Under the pieces are notes generated by a model. That model searched no databases. It was not told the origin of the DNA and saw nothing but the letters and a program-made list of their open reading frames with translations. A stretch of 64,000 nucleotides of DNA from Clostridium algidicarnis DSM 15099. Its GTDB lineage: Bacteria; Bacillota; Clostridia; Clostridiales; Clostridiaceae. The number at the start of each line of letters is the position of its first letter. Positions within the stretch are counted from its first letter, which is position 1. The translations under genes were made by a program, and so were the position numbers. Of the stretch, positions 20,476 to 28,308 are shown in pieces. The stretch is taken from positions 44,964 through 108,963 of the forward strand of contig NZ_PTIS01000009.1 in assembly GCF_002934235.1 (NCBI RefSeq), read 5' to 3'.

Positions 20476-21228
20476 ATGGTTTATTTTATTGGCGCAGGCC
20501 CTGGAGATGTAGATCTTATAACTGTAAAGGGAAGAGAAATACTTTCAAAAGCAGATGTGGTAATATATGCAGGATCTCTTGTGAATTCCGAGCACTTAAA
20601 ATTTTGCAAGGAAGGTTCGAAGATATATAACTCAGCTTCTATGACCTTACCTGAGGTTATTGAAGTTATTAGAGAGTTTCATGGAGAGGATAAAACAATC
20701 GTAAGGCTTCATACAGGGGACCCAGCTATATATGGAGCTATAAAAGAGCAGATGGATGAGCTTGAAAAGTATGATATTGAGTATAAAGTTATACCAGGAG
20801 TAAGCTCTTTTTCAGCGGCAGCCGCAGCTATAAAAAAAGAATTTACATTACCATCTGTAAGTCAAACCGTTATATTAACAAGGGTTGAGGGAAGGACTCC
20901 AGTTCCAGCTAACCAAGACTTAGAAATACTTGCAAGGACTAATGCTTCTATGGCAATATTCCTTTCTATATCTATGATAGATAAGGTAGTAGCTAAACTT
21001 AAGAAAGGTTATGGCAGGGGAGATGTGCCTATTGCAGTAGTGGAAAGAGCTACATGGGAAGATGAAAGAATTTTGCTTGGAACGTTAGACAATATATCAG
21101 AAAAGGTTAAAGAAGCTAATATAGTTAAATGTGCACAAATTTTAGTTGGTGATTTTATAGATTGTGATTATGAAAAGAGTCTTCTTTATGATGAGAGTTT
21201 TTCTCATATGTATAGAAAGGGAAAATAA
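20476..21228 (+). CDS. cbiF: Cobalt-precorrin-4 C11-methyltransferase
   Basis: CbiF methylates C11 of cobalt-precorrin-4. The tetrapyrrole methylase motifs are FIGAGPGDVDLITVKG at the start, VRLHTGDPAIYGAIKEQ, and VIPGVSSFSAAAAAIKKEFTLP, a CbiF/CobM-type substrate loop. The frame is open upstream to an ATG at 20440, which would overlap cbiL. The ATG at 20476 is chosen because AAAGGAG stands just ahead and the protein then begins in the family manner; it gives 250 residues. The stop shares one base with the cbiG start (TAATG). Confidence 0.95.
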   Translation: MVYFIGAGPGDVDLITVKGREILSKADVVIYAGSLVNSEHLKFCKEGSKIYNSASMTLPEVIEVIREFHGEDKTIVRLHTGDPAIYGAIKEQMDELEKYDIEYKVIPGVSSFSAAAAAIKKEFTLPSVSQTVILTRVEGRTPVPANQDLEILARTNASMAIFLSISMIDKVVAKLKKGYGRGDVPIAVVERATWEDERILLGTLDNISEKVKEANIVKCAQILVGDFIDCDYEKSLLYDESFSHMYRKGK

Positions 21229-22211
21229 TGAAGCTTGCTATAATAACTTTTACATCTAAGGGAAAAGCTATTGTAAATAAGTTGAAAGATCATATATCAT
21301 TAGATCATTATTATAAAAAAGATGAAGAAGATTTTGATGTTTATAAATTAACTAAAACATTGATGCAAGATTATGAAGGTATAGTATTTATAGGTGCTAT
21401 AGGTATTGCAGTAAGGGCAATAGCACCTAATATTAAAACTAAGGATAAGGATCCAGCGGTGGTGGTAGTAGATAACGCAGGTAAATATGTAATAAGTGTT
21501 TTAAGTGGACACTTAGGTGGAGCTAATGATCTTTGTATAACACTTGCAGAAATATTAAAAGCAGAACCTATAATAACTACAGCCACTGATAACTTAGGAA
21601 AAGTAGCTCCTGACACCATTGCTAAAAATAACAACTTAGTTATTGAAGATTTAGACAAAGCTAAGGTTATATCCTCCTTGTTAGTAGAGGATAAGAAGAT
21701 ATACTTTAAAGATGAAAGATCTTTTATAGATATACCTAAAGGATACACAAAAGATTTATTACAAAGCCTAGGGTCTGTTATTATAACTAATAAAAATAAA
21801 GTGGAATCTTATAATAAGCCTTGTTTAAAGCTTATTAGACGGGATATAGTTTTAGGAATTGGCTGTAAAAAGGATTATGATCCTAAAGAGATGATGGATA
21901 AGGTTTTAGAAAAATTAGAGCATTATAATATTGATAAAAGAGCAGTAAGATATATATCTACAGTGGAAGTGAAAAAGGATGAATTTGCAATAAATCATTT
22001 AGGTAAAGAGCTAAAATGTGATATTAAAATATTTACCTTAGAGGAAATAAAAAAGGTTCATCATAAATATCCAGGTAGTGATTTTGTAGAAAAAACAATT
22101 GGAGTTAGATCTGTAGCGGAACCTGTGGTAGAGCTTACAGGAGCTACAGCCTTTACAAAAAGATTATCCTTAGAGGGTATGACCTTATGCATAGGAGAAT
22201 TGGAGGGATAG
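21228..22211 (+). CDS. cbiG: Cobalt-precorrin-5A hydrolase
   Basis: CbiG opens the delta-lactone of cobalt-precorrin-5A, releasing acetaldehyde. The 327-residue protein has FIGAIGIAVRAIAPNIKTKDKDPAVVVVD, a highly conserved central block, then SGHLGGANDL and the C-terminal domain beginning DIVLGIGCKKDYDPKE and ending in GVRSVAEPVVEL. It overlaps cbiF by one base and precedes cbiJ by four bases, so translation is coupled through this part of the operon. Confidence 0.95.
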   Translation: MKLAIITFTSKGKAIVNKLKDHISLDHYYKKDEEDFDVYKLTKTLMQDYEGIVFIGAIGIAVRAIAPNIKTKDKDPAVVVVDNAGKYVISVLSGHLGGANDLCITLAEILKAEPIITTATDNLGKVAPDTIAKNNNLVIEDLDKAKVISSLLVEDKKIYFKDERSFIDIPKGYTKDLLQSLGSVIITNKNKVESYNKPCLKLIRRDIVLGIGCKKDYDPKEMMDKVLEKLEHYNIDKRAVRYISTVEVKKDEFAINHLGKELKCDIKIFTLEEIKKVHHKYPGSDFVEKTIGVRSVAEPVVELTGATAFTKRLSLEGMTLCIGELEG

Positions 22212-22215
22212 TGTA

Positions 22216-22980
22216 ATGATAGGATTAATTTTAGGTACTTCTGAAGGAAAGAAATTATTATCTTTAATAAATAAGTATACGGAAGATATATTTGTGTCTA
22301 CGGCTACTGAATATGGTGGCGAATTATTAAAGGAATATAAGTATAAACATATAAACACTAAACCTTTAGATAAAGATAAGCTTGAAGCTATGATGATAAA
22401 ATATAATATAAAAATATTAATAGATGCTTCACATCCTTATGCTGAGGTAGTTACGAAAAATGCTATGGAAGTTTGTGAAAAGCAAAATATAACTTATATA
22501 AGGTATGAGAGAAAATCTACAATAGATAAATATAAAGATTATCATAAGCTTATATTAGTAGAGGACTATCAAATATTAGAAGAAGAACTAAAGTATTTAA
22601 AGGGAAACATATTAAATACAACGGGAAGTAGAAATATAAATAAGTTTACCTCAATGAATATAGAAAATAGAATAATTCATAGAGTGCTACCTACTACAGA
22701 ATCCATAGATATTTGTTTAAAGTCAGGAGCTACTGTAGAGAATATAATTGCTATAAAAGGACCCTTAGATAAAGCTTTAAATAAAGCTTTTATAGAGGCT
22801 TTTGATGCTAAAATTATAGTTATGAAGGATAGCGGAGTTCAAGGTGGAACTATAGAAAAGATAGAAGCTGCAATAGAACTAGATTTATGGGTTGTTGTTA
22901 TAGGGCGTAAAGACAAACCAAATTGTATTTGTTTTAATGATGAGACTAAGCTTTCAGAGTACCTAAGCTCTATTCTATAG
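22216..22980 (+). CDS. cbiJ: Cobalt-precorrin-6A reductase
   Basis: CbiJ (CobK family) reduces the macrocycle of cobalt-precorrin-6A with a nicotinamide cofactor. The 254-residue protein shows LILGTSEGKKL at the N-terminus, DASHPYAEVVTKNAME, LNTTGSRNINKF, RVLPTTESI and KDSGVQGGTIEKIEAA, all family landmarks. It starts four bases after cbiG and ends eight bases before the pduX-type kinase gene. Confidence 0.94.
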   Translation: MIGLILGTSEGKKLLSLINKYTEDIFVSTATEYGGELLKEYKYKHINTKPLDKDKLEAMMIKYNIKILIDASHPYAEVVTKNAMEVCEKQNITYIRYERKSTIDKYKDYHKLILVEDYQILEEELKYLKGNILNTTGSRNINKFTSMNIENRIIHRVLPTTESIDICLKSGATVENIIAIKGPLDKALNKAFIEAFDAKIIVMKDSGVQGGTIEKIEAAIELDLWVVVIGRKDKPNCICFNDETKLSEYLSSIL

Positions 22981-22988
22981 GAGTATTT

Positions 22989-23840
22989 ATGAATTATGTA
23001 AGCAAATATCCTGGTAGTCTTGGGGAAATATTTCAAGGAAAGATGAAAGATAGGGATTTGCTCTTATCCTTTCCTTGTGATATTTATACTGAGGTTACCT
23101 TAAAAGAAGAAAAAAGAAAAGATTTAGATAATAATAATAATAAATGCTATGAATTTTTAAAAGCTGCCCTTAAAATTTGGGGATATGAAAGGTTTTATGA
23201 AGACTTTATAATAGACATTAAATCAGATATACCAAGAGGAAAAGGATTTGCTAGTAGCACTGCAGATATATGTGCCTTATATAATTCTTTGTTAAAGTGT
23301 TTTAACAAAAGTTTTTCAGAGGAAGAACTTATAAAGTTAGCTGTAGCTATAGAGCCTACAGATAGTATAATATTTAAAAAGGCTACATTATTTCAATATA
23401 AAGATGGTAAATTTTCTTTAGAACTTGGGAATTATATGGAGTTTTATGTTATGGTATATGAAGGGAAAAGATTAATAAATACCATAGATTTTAATAAAAC
23501 ATCAATAGGTGATTTAGCTAAATTAGATTATTTAGAAAAAGACCTAATGGAAGCTTTTAATAAGAAAAGTATTAGAAAGTTAGCAAAAGTAAGTACAGAT
23601 AGTATTGTTTTAAATGAAGGAAGACTTCATTACTCCATTTTAAATGATGTTATTAAAATATGTGAAGACACTAAAGGCCTTGGGATAATAGGGGGTCATA
23701 GTGGAGACATTTTAGGTATAATATATGAAGATGAAGAAGGTCTTAAAAAAGGTTTAGACTTAAATATAAAGATTATAGATTATAGATGTTATGGAATAAA
23801 GACGTTAGATTCTATTGATAGATATAGAAAGAAGGGATAA
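22989..23840 (+). CDS. pduX: GHMP-family L-threonine kinase (PduX type)
   Basis: A likely ATP-dependent L-threonine kinase making threonine phosphate, which CobD decarboxylates for the aminopropanol arm. The 283-residue protein begins with YPGSLGEIFQGK, as PduX does, and has the GHMP ATP-binding motif PRGKGFASSTAD near residue 80 and a C-terminal GIIGGHSGDILG. GHMP kinases also include homoserine and mevalonate kinases, but the N-terminal signature and the position between cbiJ and cbiH favour PduX. The start is ATG behind TAGGAG. Confidence 0.87.
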   Translation: MNYVSKYPGSLGEIFQGKMKDRDLLLSFPCDIYTEVTLKEEKRKDLDNNNNKCYEFLKAALKIWGYERFYEDFIIDIKSDIPRGKGFASSTADICALYNSLLKCFNKSFSEEELIKLAVAIEPTDSIIFKKATLFQYKDGKFSLELGNYMEFYVMVYEGKRLINTIDFNKTSIGDLAKLDYLEKDLMEAFNKKSIRKLAKVSTDSIVLNEGRLHYSILNDVIKICEDTKGLGIIGGHSGDILGIIYEDEEGLKKGLDLNIKIIDYRCYGIKTLDSIDRYRKKG

Positions 23841-23842
23841 GT

Positions 23843-24571
23843 ATGAAAAAGTTATATGTAATTGGAATGGGCCCAGGGGGAATTGAACATATGTCAATAA
23901 AGGCACGAAAATCCTTAGAGGAAAGTGAAGTTATTGTAGGTTATGTAAAATACATAGATATGATTAAGTCCTTAATTGAAGGTAAAGAAGTTTATGCAAC
24001 AGGAATGAAGGGCGAAGAGGAAAGATGTAAGCAAGCATTAAGTATGGCAGAAAGTAAGACTGTGTCTATAGTTAGTACTGGAGATGCCGGAATATATGGT
24101 ATGGCTGGACTTATACTAGAGTTATGTAAAGAAGAAGATATGGATAGTGTAGAGGTTGTACCAGGTATAACAGCGGCTTCAGCTGCTGCATCTATGGTAG
24201 GCGCACCTTTAATGCATGATAATTGCAATATTAGTTTAAGTGATCTTATGACACCATATTCACTAATTAAAAAAAGAGTAGAACTTGCTGCAAATGCAGA
24301 CTTTGTAATTTCATTATATAATCCTAAAAGTAAGGGGAGACCAAATTATCTAAGAGAATGTATAGATATAATAAAGACTTTTAGAAAAGGAAGTACACCT
24401 GTAGCTATTGTGAAAAATGCTCTTAGAGATGGTGAAGAAAAGGAGATATTTACCTTAGATACTTTCGAAGATACTAATGTAGATATGTTTACTATTGTAA
24501 TTATAGGAAATAGTGAAAGTTATATAAAGGGAGATAAGTTTCTTACACCTAGAGGATATCTGAGTAGATAG
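23843..24571 (+). CDS. cbiH: Cobalt-precorrin-3 C17-methyltransferase (ring-contracting)
   Basis: CbiH methylates C17 and drives ring contraction. The 242-residue tetrapyrrole methylase has VIGMGPGGIEHMSIKA at the N-terminus, VSTGDAGIYGMAG near residue 77, and VVPGITAASAAASMVGAPLMHD. FVISLYNPKSKGRPNYL is typical of the CobJ/CbiH group. It starts two bases after the kinase gene. It is the last gene before the second riboswitch; no terminator hairpin is visible in between, so read-through into the cbiM leader is possible. Confidence 0.95.
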   Translation: MKKLYVIGMGPGGIEHMSIKARKSLEESEVIVGYVKYIDMIKSLIEGKEVYATGMKGEEERCKQALSMAESKTVSIVSTGDAGIYGMAGLILELCKEEDMDSVEVVPGITAASAAASMVGAPLMHDNCNISLSDLMTPYSLIKKRVELAANADFVISLYNPKSKGRPNYLRECIDIIKTFRKGSTPVAIVKNALRDGEEKEIFTLDTFEDTNVDMFTIVIIGNSESYIKGDKFLTPRGYLSR

Positions 24572-24612
24572 GTAGAATAGTTTATAGGATATAATTAAAA
24601 ATTTAATAAAAG

Positions 24613-24797
24613 TTTAGGTGCTTTTTTTAGTAAAGGTGAAAAGGGAATGTGGTAAAAGCCACAGCAGCCCCCGCTACTGTATTTGAGTACAAACCTTACA
24701 TGCCACTTCTTTAAATGAGGGAAGGGTAAGGGGAGGATGATTCATAAGCCAGGAGACCTGCCTAAACCAATAAACAAACTTTCGGAGGGAAGGTATT
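24613..24797 (+). ncRNA. Cobalamin (B12) riboswitch upstream of cbiMNQ
   Basis: A second copy of the B12 aptamer: GCAGCCCCCGCTACTG (24664-24679), GCCAGGAGACCTGCC (24749-24763) and the closing GGAGGGAAGG segment. It is followed by a strong GC-rich terminator at 24833, so cobalt import is attenuated separately from corrin synthesis. A TATAAT at 24590-24595 could be the -10 of a separate promoter, but no good -35 is seen. Confidence 0.93.
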
Positions 24798-24831
24798 AGA
24801 AAAATCAGAGTAATTAATGATTTTGTATACT

Positions 24832-24859
24832 AATGACGCCCTTAGGGCGTCATTTTTTG
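24832..24859 (+). terminator. Riboswitch-controlled intrinsic terminator before cbiM
   Basis: ATGACGCCC, loop TTA, GGGCGTCAT, then six T. This is a perfect nine-pair stem between aptamer and cbiM, the likely expression platform. Confidence 0.9.
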
Positions 24860-24890
24860 TATAAATATAAATTTAATAGGAGGAAAAGAA

Positions 24891-25613
24891 ATGAAGAAAA
24901 AGAGTGTTTTTATCTTATCGTTACTAATGTTTTTGGGAGGTACCTATATGGCAAATGCAATGCATATTGTAGAAGGATTTTTAAGTCCTTTATGGTGTGT
25001 GGTTTACTTTGCATTAAGTGCACCATTTTTCATACTAGGGCTCAGGGATATAAAAAGTAAAACAAAAGATAACAAAGATTTAAAGATGTTATTAGCCTTA
25101 GTTGCAGCCTATGCATTTGTACTGTCAGCAATGAAGCTACCGTCAGTTAGTGGTAGTAGTTCTCATCCTACAGGTACAGGACTTGGAGCTATCTTATTTG
25201 GACCTTATGTTATGAGTGTTGTTGGAAGTATAGTATTACTGTTCCAAGCAATATTTTTAGCACATGGTGGTATTACAACTTTAGGTGCTAACGTATTTTC
25301 TATGGGTATTGTAGGACCTATAATATCTTATGTTATTTATAGAGCACTAAAAAATAAGAATAAAAGATTAGCTGTGTTTTTAGCAGCAGCCTTAGGAGAT
25401 TTAGTCACATATATAGTTACCTCATTACAACTAGGACTAGCATTCCCAGCCACAGATGGCGGAGTTTTAGCCTCTTTTATAAAGTTTATAGGAATATTTG
25501 CTATAACACAAATTCCACTTGCTGTAATAGAAGGAATTTTAACTGTTGGTATATTTGAATTCATTGAAAAGCATTCTAAAGAAGAATTAATATCATTAGG
25601 CGGGGTGAAATAA
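24891..25613 (+). CDS. cbiM: Cobalt ECF transporter S component CbiM
   Basis: CbiM is the cobalt-binding membrane subunit of the CbiMNQO energy-coupling-factor importer. The 240-residue product begins with a signal peptide (KKK, hydrophobic core 5-17) ending in ANA; cleavage before residue 24 would free the N-terminus MHIVEGFLSP, whose His in position 2 is a known metal ligand of the CbiM/NikM family. SHPTGTG near residue 100 and several membrane helices follow. The start ATG lies behind AGGAGG. Confidence 0.95.
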   Translation: MKKKSVFILSLLMFLGGTYMANAMHIVEGFLSPLWCVVYFALSAPFFILGLRDIKSKTKDNKDLKMLLALVAAYAFVLSAMKLPSVSGSSSHPTGTGLGAILFGPYVMSVVGSIVLLFQAIFLAHGGITTLGANVFSMGIVGPIISYVIYRALKNKNKRLAVFLAAALGDLVTYIVTSLQLGLAFPATDGGVLASFIKFIGIFAITQIPLAVIEGILTVGIFEFIEKHSKEELISLGGVK

Positions 25614-25614
25614 T

Positions 25615-25887
25615 ATGAAAAAGAAAATGATAACTATGATAGTTTTATGCTTCATCATAATAGTAGGAGCACTTGTAATTGGAAGAAATGGTGAATTTGA
25701 AGGGGCTGATTCTATGGCTGAAGAGGCTATAATGGAAATAGATGCTTCTTATGAACCATGGTTTAGCCATATATGGGAGCCACCATCAGGGGAAATAGAA
25801 AGCTTCTTATTTGCATTACAAGCAGCTGCAGGTGCTGGATTCATAGGTTACTATATTGGTAGAAAAACTGTATGCTCAAAGAAGTAA
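25615..25887 (+). CDS. cbiN: Cobalt transport auxiliary protein CbiN
   Basis: CbiN is the small membrane partner that, with CbiM, allows cobalt uptake. The 90-residue protein has a hydrophobic N-terminal helix (8-23), an extracytoplasmic loop with FEGADSMAEEAI and YEPWFSHIWEPPSGEIES, and a second helix (about 64-82). It begins two bases after the cbiM stop and overlaps cbiQ by 16 bases. Confidence 0.93.
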   Translation: MKKKMITMIVLCFIIIVGALVIGRNGEFEGADSMAEEAIMEIDASYEPWFSHIWEPPSGEIESFLFALQAAAGAGFIGYYIGRKTVCSKK

Positions 25888-26567
25888 TACTTCTTTCTAA
25901 AGTCAATGATAAATCAATAGTAAATCCTTTAGAAAAGATATTTATATCATTAGGTGCTATTATAATTTTAGGATTTAGCAAAAGCTATTTACCAATAATA
26001 ATAAACATAATATTTTTTGGATTTATGCATTTTAAAAATAAGCATTATTTTAATATAGTAATGAAATTTTCATTAGGTACAGCAGCATTTGCTTTAATTT
26101 CGTCCATAACCTTTTTCTTTGATTATGGGGCTAAAGCTACCTTTTTAATAATAGCTAAGTCTTTTTCTGGTGGGCTTTGTGTAGGTTATTTATCACTTAC
26201 CACCCCTATGGATGATATTTTGAATCTGCTTCATAAATCTAAATACTTACAGGACTTTTGTGATATAGCAAAAAGTATGGAAAGATTTATATTACTTTTA
26301 GAAGAGGAACTTATTATAATGACTAGTTCAGTTAAAAGTAGAAATGGATTTGATACCTTTAATCTTAAAATTAAAAATAGCGCTAAAATAGCTGGATTAC
26401 TTTTTGTAAACACACTTAGAAGGTGGGATAATATAAAGGATGCTATAAATAGCAGATGTTATAATGGAACTTTAAATTATACCGCAAATTACAATAAGAT
26501 TAATGTGAGGCATATGTTATTTATAAGTATGTATTTACTTTTTGTAAGTGTAATTATGATTATTTAA
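25872..26567 (+). CDS. cbiQ: Cobalt ECF transporter T component CbiQ
   Basis: CbiQ is the transmembrane coupling subunit that links CbiM to the ATPase. The 231-residue protein starts NDKSIVNPLEKIF, has hydrophobic helices at about 25-50, 65-85, 90-110 and 212-231, and carries the T-component coupling helix with NTLRRWDNIKDAINSRCYNG near 180-200. The overlap with cbiN and a weak ribosome site suggest translational coupling. The usual next gene, cbiO, is absent: a terminator follows directly. Confidence 0.9.
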   Translation: MLKEVILLSKVNDKSIVNPLEKIFISLGAIIILGFSKSYLPIIINIIFFGFMHFKNKHYFNIVMKFSLGTAAFALISSITFFFDYGAKATFLIIAKSFSGGLCVGYLSLTTPMDDILNLLHKSKYLQDFCDIAKSMERFILLLEEELIIMTSSVKSRNGFDTFNLKIKNSAKIAGLLFVNTLRRWDNIKDAINSRCYNGTLNYTANYNKINVRHMLFISMYLLFVSVIMII

Positions 26568-26572
26568 TATTA

Positions 26573-26618
26573 AAAGGCTTAAAAGATATAATATATTTTT
26601 TAAGCCTTTTAGTTTTTT
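26573..26618 (+). terminator. Intrinsic terminator after cbiQ
   Basis: AAAAGGCTTAAAA pairs with TTTTAAGCCTTTT, followed by AGTTTTTT. It closes the cobalt transport operon without a cbiO gene. Confidence 0.8.
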
Positions 26619-26710
26619 AAAAAGGGTTTTGTATAATTATAACTATGTAAAAATATTTTTTTCTGATATACTAAACAGAATATAGTATAAATGTATTAAA
26701 TATAATGAAG

Positions 26711-26751
26711 ACTTTTAGTATTAATCTTAAATTAAGATTGATATTAAAAGT
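26711..26751 (+). repeat. Long imperfect hairpin in the leader of the reductase gene
   Basis: Bases 26711-26730 and 26732-26751 are complementary over about 20 pairs with only two G-U wobbles (arms begin ACTTTTAG and end TTAAAAGT). No T-tract follows, so it is not a terminator. It lies 27 bases upstream of the start at 26779. Confidence 0.6.
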
Positions 26752-26778
26752 TATTATTCTGAGAGAAAAGGTGAATTA

Positions 26779-27522
26779 ATGAATATACTTAAGGGCAAAA
26801 TAGCAGTAGTAACAGGATCTTCAAAAGGTATAGGAAGAGCTATAGCTAAAAAACTTGCTACAGAAGGGGCCTTAGTTGTAGTGAATTATAAGAGTGATGA
26901 TGCTTCAGCTATGAATGTGGTAGATGAAATAAAATATGCAGGTGGGTATGCAATTAAATATAAGGCAGATGTATCAAAATATGATGATGCTAAGATACTT
27001 ATAGAAGATACTGTTAAGACTTTCGGAAAGATAGATATACTAGTAAATAATGCTGGAATTTCTAAGGTGGGATTATTTACTGATATGGAAGAATGTGACT
27101 GGGATTCTTTAATAAATACAAATCTAAAAGGAATGTTTAATACTTGTCATACAGCTGTAAAGTATATGATAGGTGAAAAGTCTGGTAGTATTATAAATAT
27201 ATCTTCTATATGGGGAAATGTTGGGGCATCTTGTGAAGTTATTTACTCAGCTTCAAAGGGTGGTGTTAACTCTTTTACTAAAGCATTAGCTAAGGAACTT
27301 GCACCATCTAATATAAGGATAAATGCTATATCACCAGGGGTTATAAAGACTACAATGAATAATTGGCTTACAGAAGAAGAAATAATTGCTTTAAAAGAGG
27401 ATATACCAATGGGTGAATTTGGAGAACAAGAAGATGTAGCTAATCTAGCATGTTTTTTATGTTCTGATGAATCAAAATATATTACAGGTCAAATAATAAC
27501 CCTAGATGGAGGACTTGTATAA
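26779..27522 (+). CDS. ymfI: Short-chain dehydrogenase; probable EF-P 5-aminopentanone reductase
   Basis: An NAD(P)H-dependent reductase of the classical SDR fold: cofactor loop TGSSKGIG (13-20), NNAG (89-92), catalytic Ser in NISSIWG, and YSASK (Tyr/Lys). The block SSIWGNVGASCEVIYSASK is characteristic of the YmfI-like group, which reduces the 5-aminopentanone group on the conserved residue of elongation factor P in Bacillus. A general 3-oxoacyl-ACP reductase (FabG) role cannot be excluded, but no fatty acid genes are near. The gene stands alone between the terminators at 26573 and 27572. Confidence 0.65.
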   Translation: MNILKGKIAVVTGSSKGIGRAIAKKLATEGALVVVNYKSDDASAMNVVDEIKYAGGYAIKYKADVSKYDDAKILIEDTVKTFGKIDILVNNAGISKVGLFTDMEECDWDSLINTNLKGMFNTCHTAVKYMIGEKSGSIINISSIWGNVGASCEVIYSASKGGVNSFTKALAKELAPSNIRINAISPGVIKTTMNNWLTEEEIIALKEDIPMGEFGEQEDVANLACFLCSDESKYITGQIITLDGGLV

Positions 27523-27571
27523 ATTTATATAAGCAATGGCTGATATTTATATAAATATGTATGATTATGAT

Positions 27572-27618
27572 AAAAGATAAGAAGCCTTTAGTAAAATAAG
27601 GCTCCTTATCTTTTATTT
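27572..27618. terminator. Bidirectional intrinsic terminator
   Basis: AAAAGATAAG and AGCCTT (27572-27588) pair with AAGGCT and CTTATCTTTT (27598-27614) across one mismatch; T-rich on the plus side and A-rich on the other. It serves the reductase gene and possibly the convergent rubrerythrin. Confidence 0.75.
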
Positions 27619-27654
27619 TTAATATTCACTTTATGTGGTATATACTAATTTATC

Positions 27655-28200
27655 TTATTTAAAATATCTATTTAATAATCCTTTGAAAGCCATTCCATGT
27701 CTAGCTTCATCCTTACACATTTCATGAACTGTGTCATGTATTGCATCTAGATTAAGTTTTTTTGCAAGAGTTGCTAAGTCTTTTTTGCCTTGGCAAGCAC
27801 CGTGTTCTGCATCTACTCTTACTTGAAGATTAGTTTTTGTATCAGCAACAACAACTTCTCCCAATAATTCAGCAAATTTAGCAGCATGTTCTGCTTCTTC
27901 AAAAGCTATTCTTTTGTATGCTTCTGCAACTTCAGGAAATCCTTCTCTGTCAGCTTGACGACTCATAGCAAGGTACATTCCAACTTCGGTACATTCTCCA
28001 GTAAAGTTAGCTCTTAAACCTTCTATTATTTCTTGGTCTACATCTTTAGCAATTCCAATTCTATGCTCATCTGCCCAGGACATTTCACCTTCAACTTTTT
28101 CTACAAACTTTGAAGCTGGAGCTCCACATTGAGGGCATTTTTCTGGTGCAGTTTCACCTTCGTAAACAAATCCACAAATTGTACAGACAAATTTTTTCAT
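27655..28200 (-). CDS. Reverse rubrerythrin (rubredoxin-first diiron peroxidase)
   Basis: A cytoplasmic peroxide-reducing enzyme of anaerobes, probably the terminal component of an NADH peroxidase chain. Unlike classic rubrerythrin, the rubredoxin-like Fe(Cys)4 domain is N-terminal (CTIC at 5-8, CPQC at 22-25). A four-helix ferritin-like domain follows with the diiron ligands in [20 protein letters not shown] and [10 protein letters not shown]. The length of 181 residues matches the reverse type known from Clostridium acetobutylicum. It is a single gene behind AGGAGGATGG, with a palindrome in its upstream region. Confidence 0.93.
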   Translation of the reverse strand: MKKFVCTICGFVYEGETAPEKCPQCGAPASKFVEKVEGEMSWADEHRIGIAKDVDQEIIEGLRANFTGECTEVGMYLAMSRQADREGFPEVAEAYKRIAFEEAEHAAKFAELLGEVVVADTKTNLQVRVDAEHGACQGKKDLATLAKKLNLDAIHDTVHEMCKDEARHGMAFKGLLNRYFK

Positions 28201-28233
28201 AAAACCATCCTCCTATATTATGTTAATTAATAT

Positions 28234-28253
28234 TATGTCAATATGTTGACAAT
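28234..28253. promoter_or_regulatory. Palindrome upstream of reverse rubrerythrin (Rex-like)
   Basis: TGTCAA (28236-28241), four bases, TTGACA (28246-28251) form a perfect 6-4-6 inverted repeat about 35 bases upstream of the start. It resembles the Rex redox-sensor operator (TTGTTAA-N4-TTAACAA) with a few mismatches. Regulator identity is inference. Confidence 0.4.
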
Positions 28254-28308
28254 TATTATTATATAATAGTTACTATATAAAATCAAGATATTTTTGTTAA
28301 AACATTAA

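Noticed and set aside
24833..25060. Plus-strand frame overlapping the cbiM leader and start
   Set aside because: It begins inside the riboswitch terminator, lacks a ribosome site and runs out of frame with cbiM.
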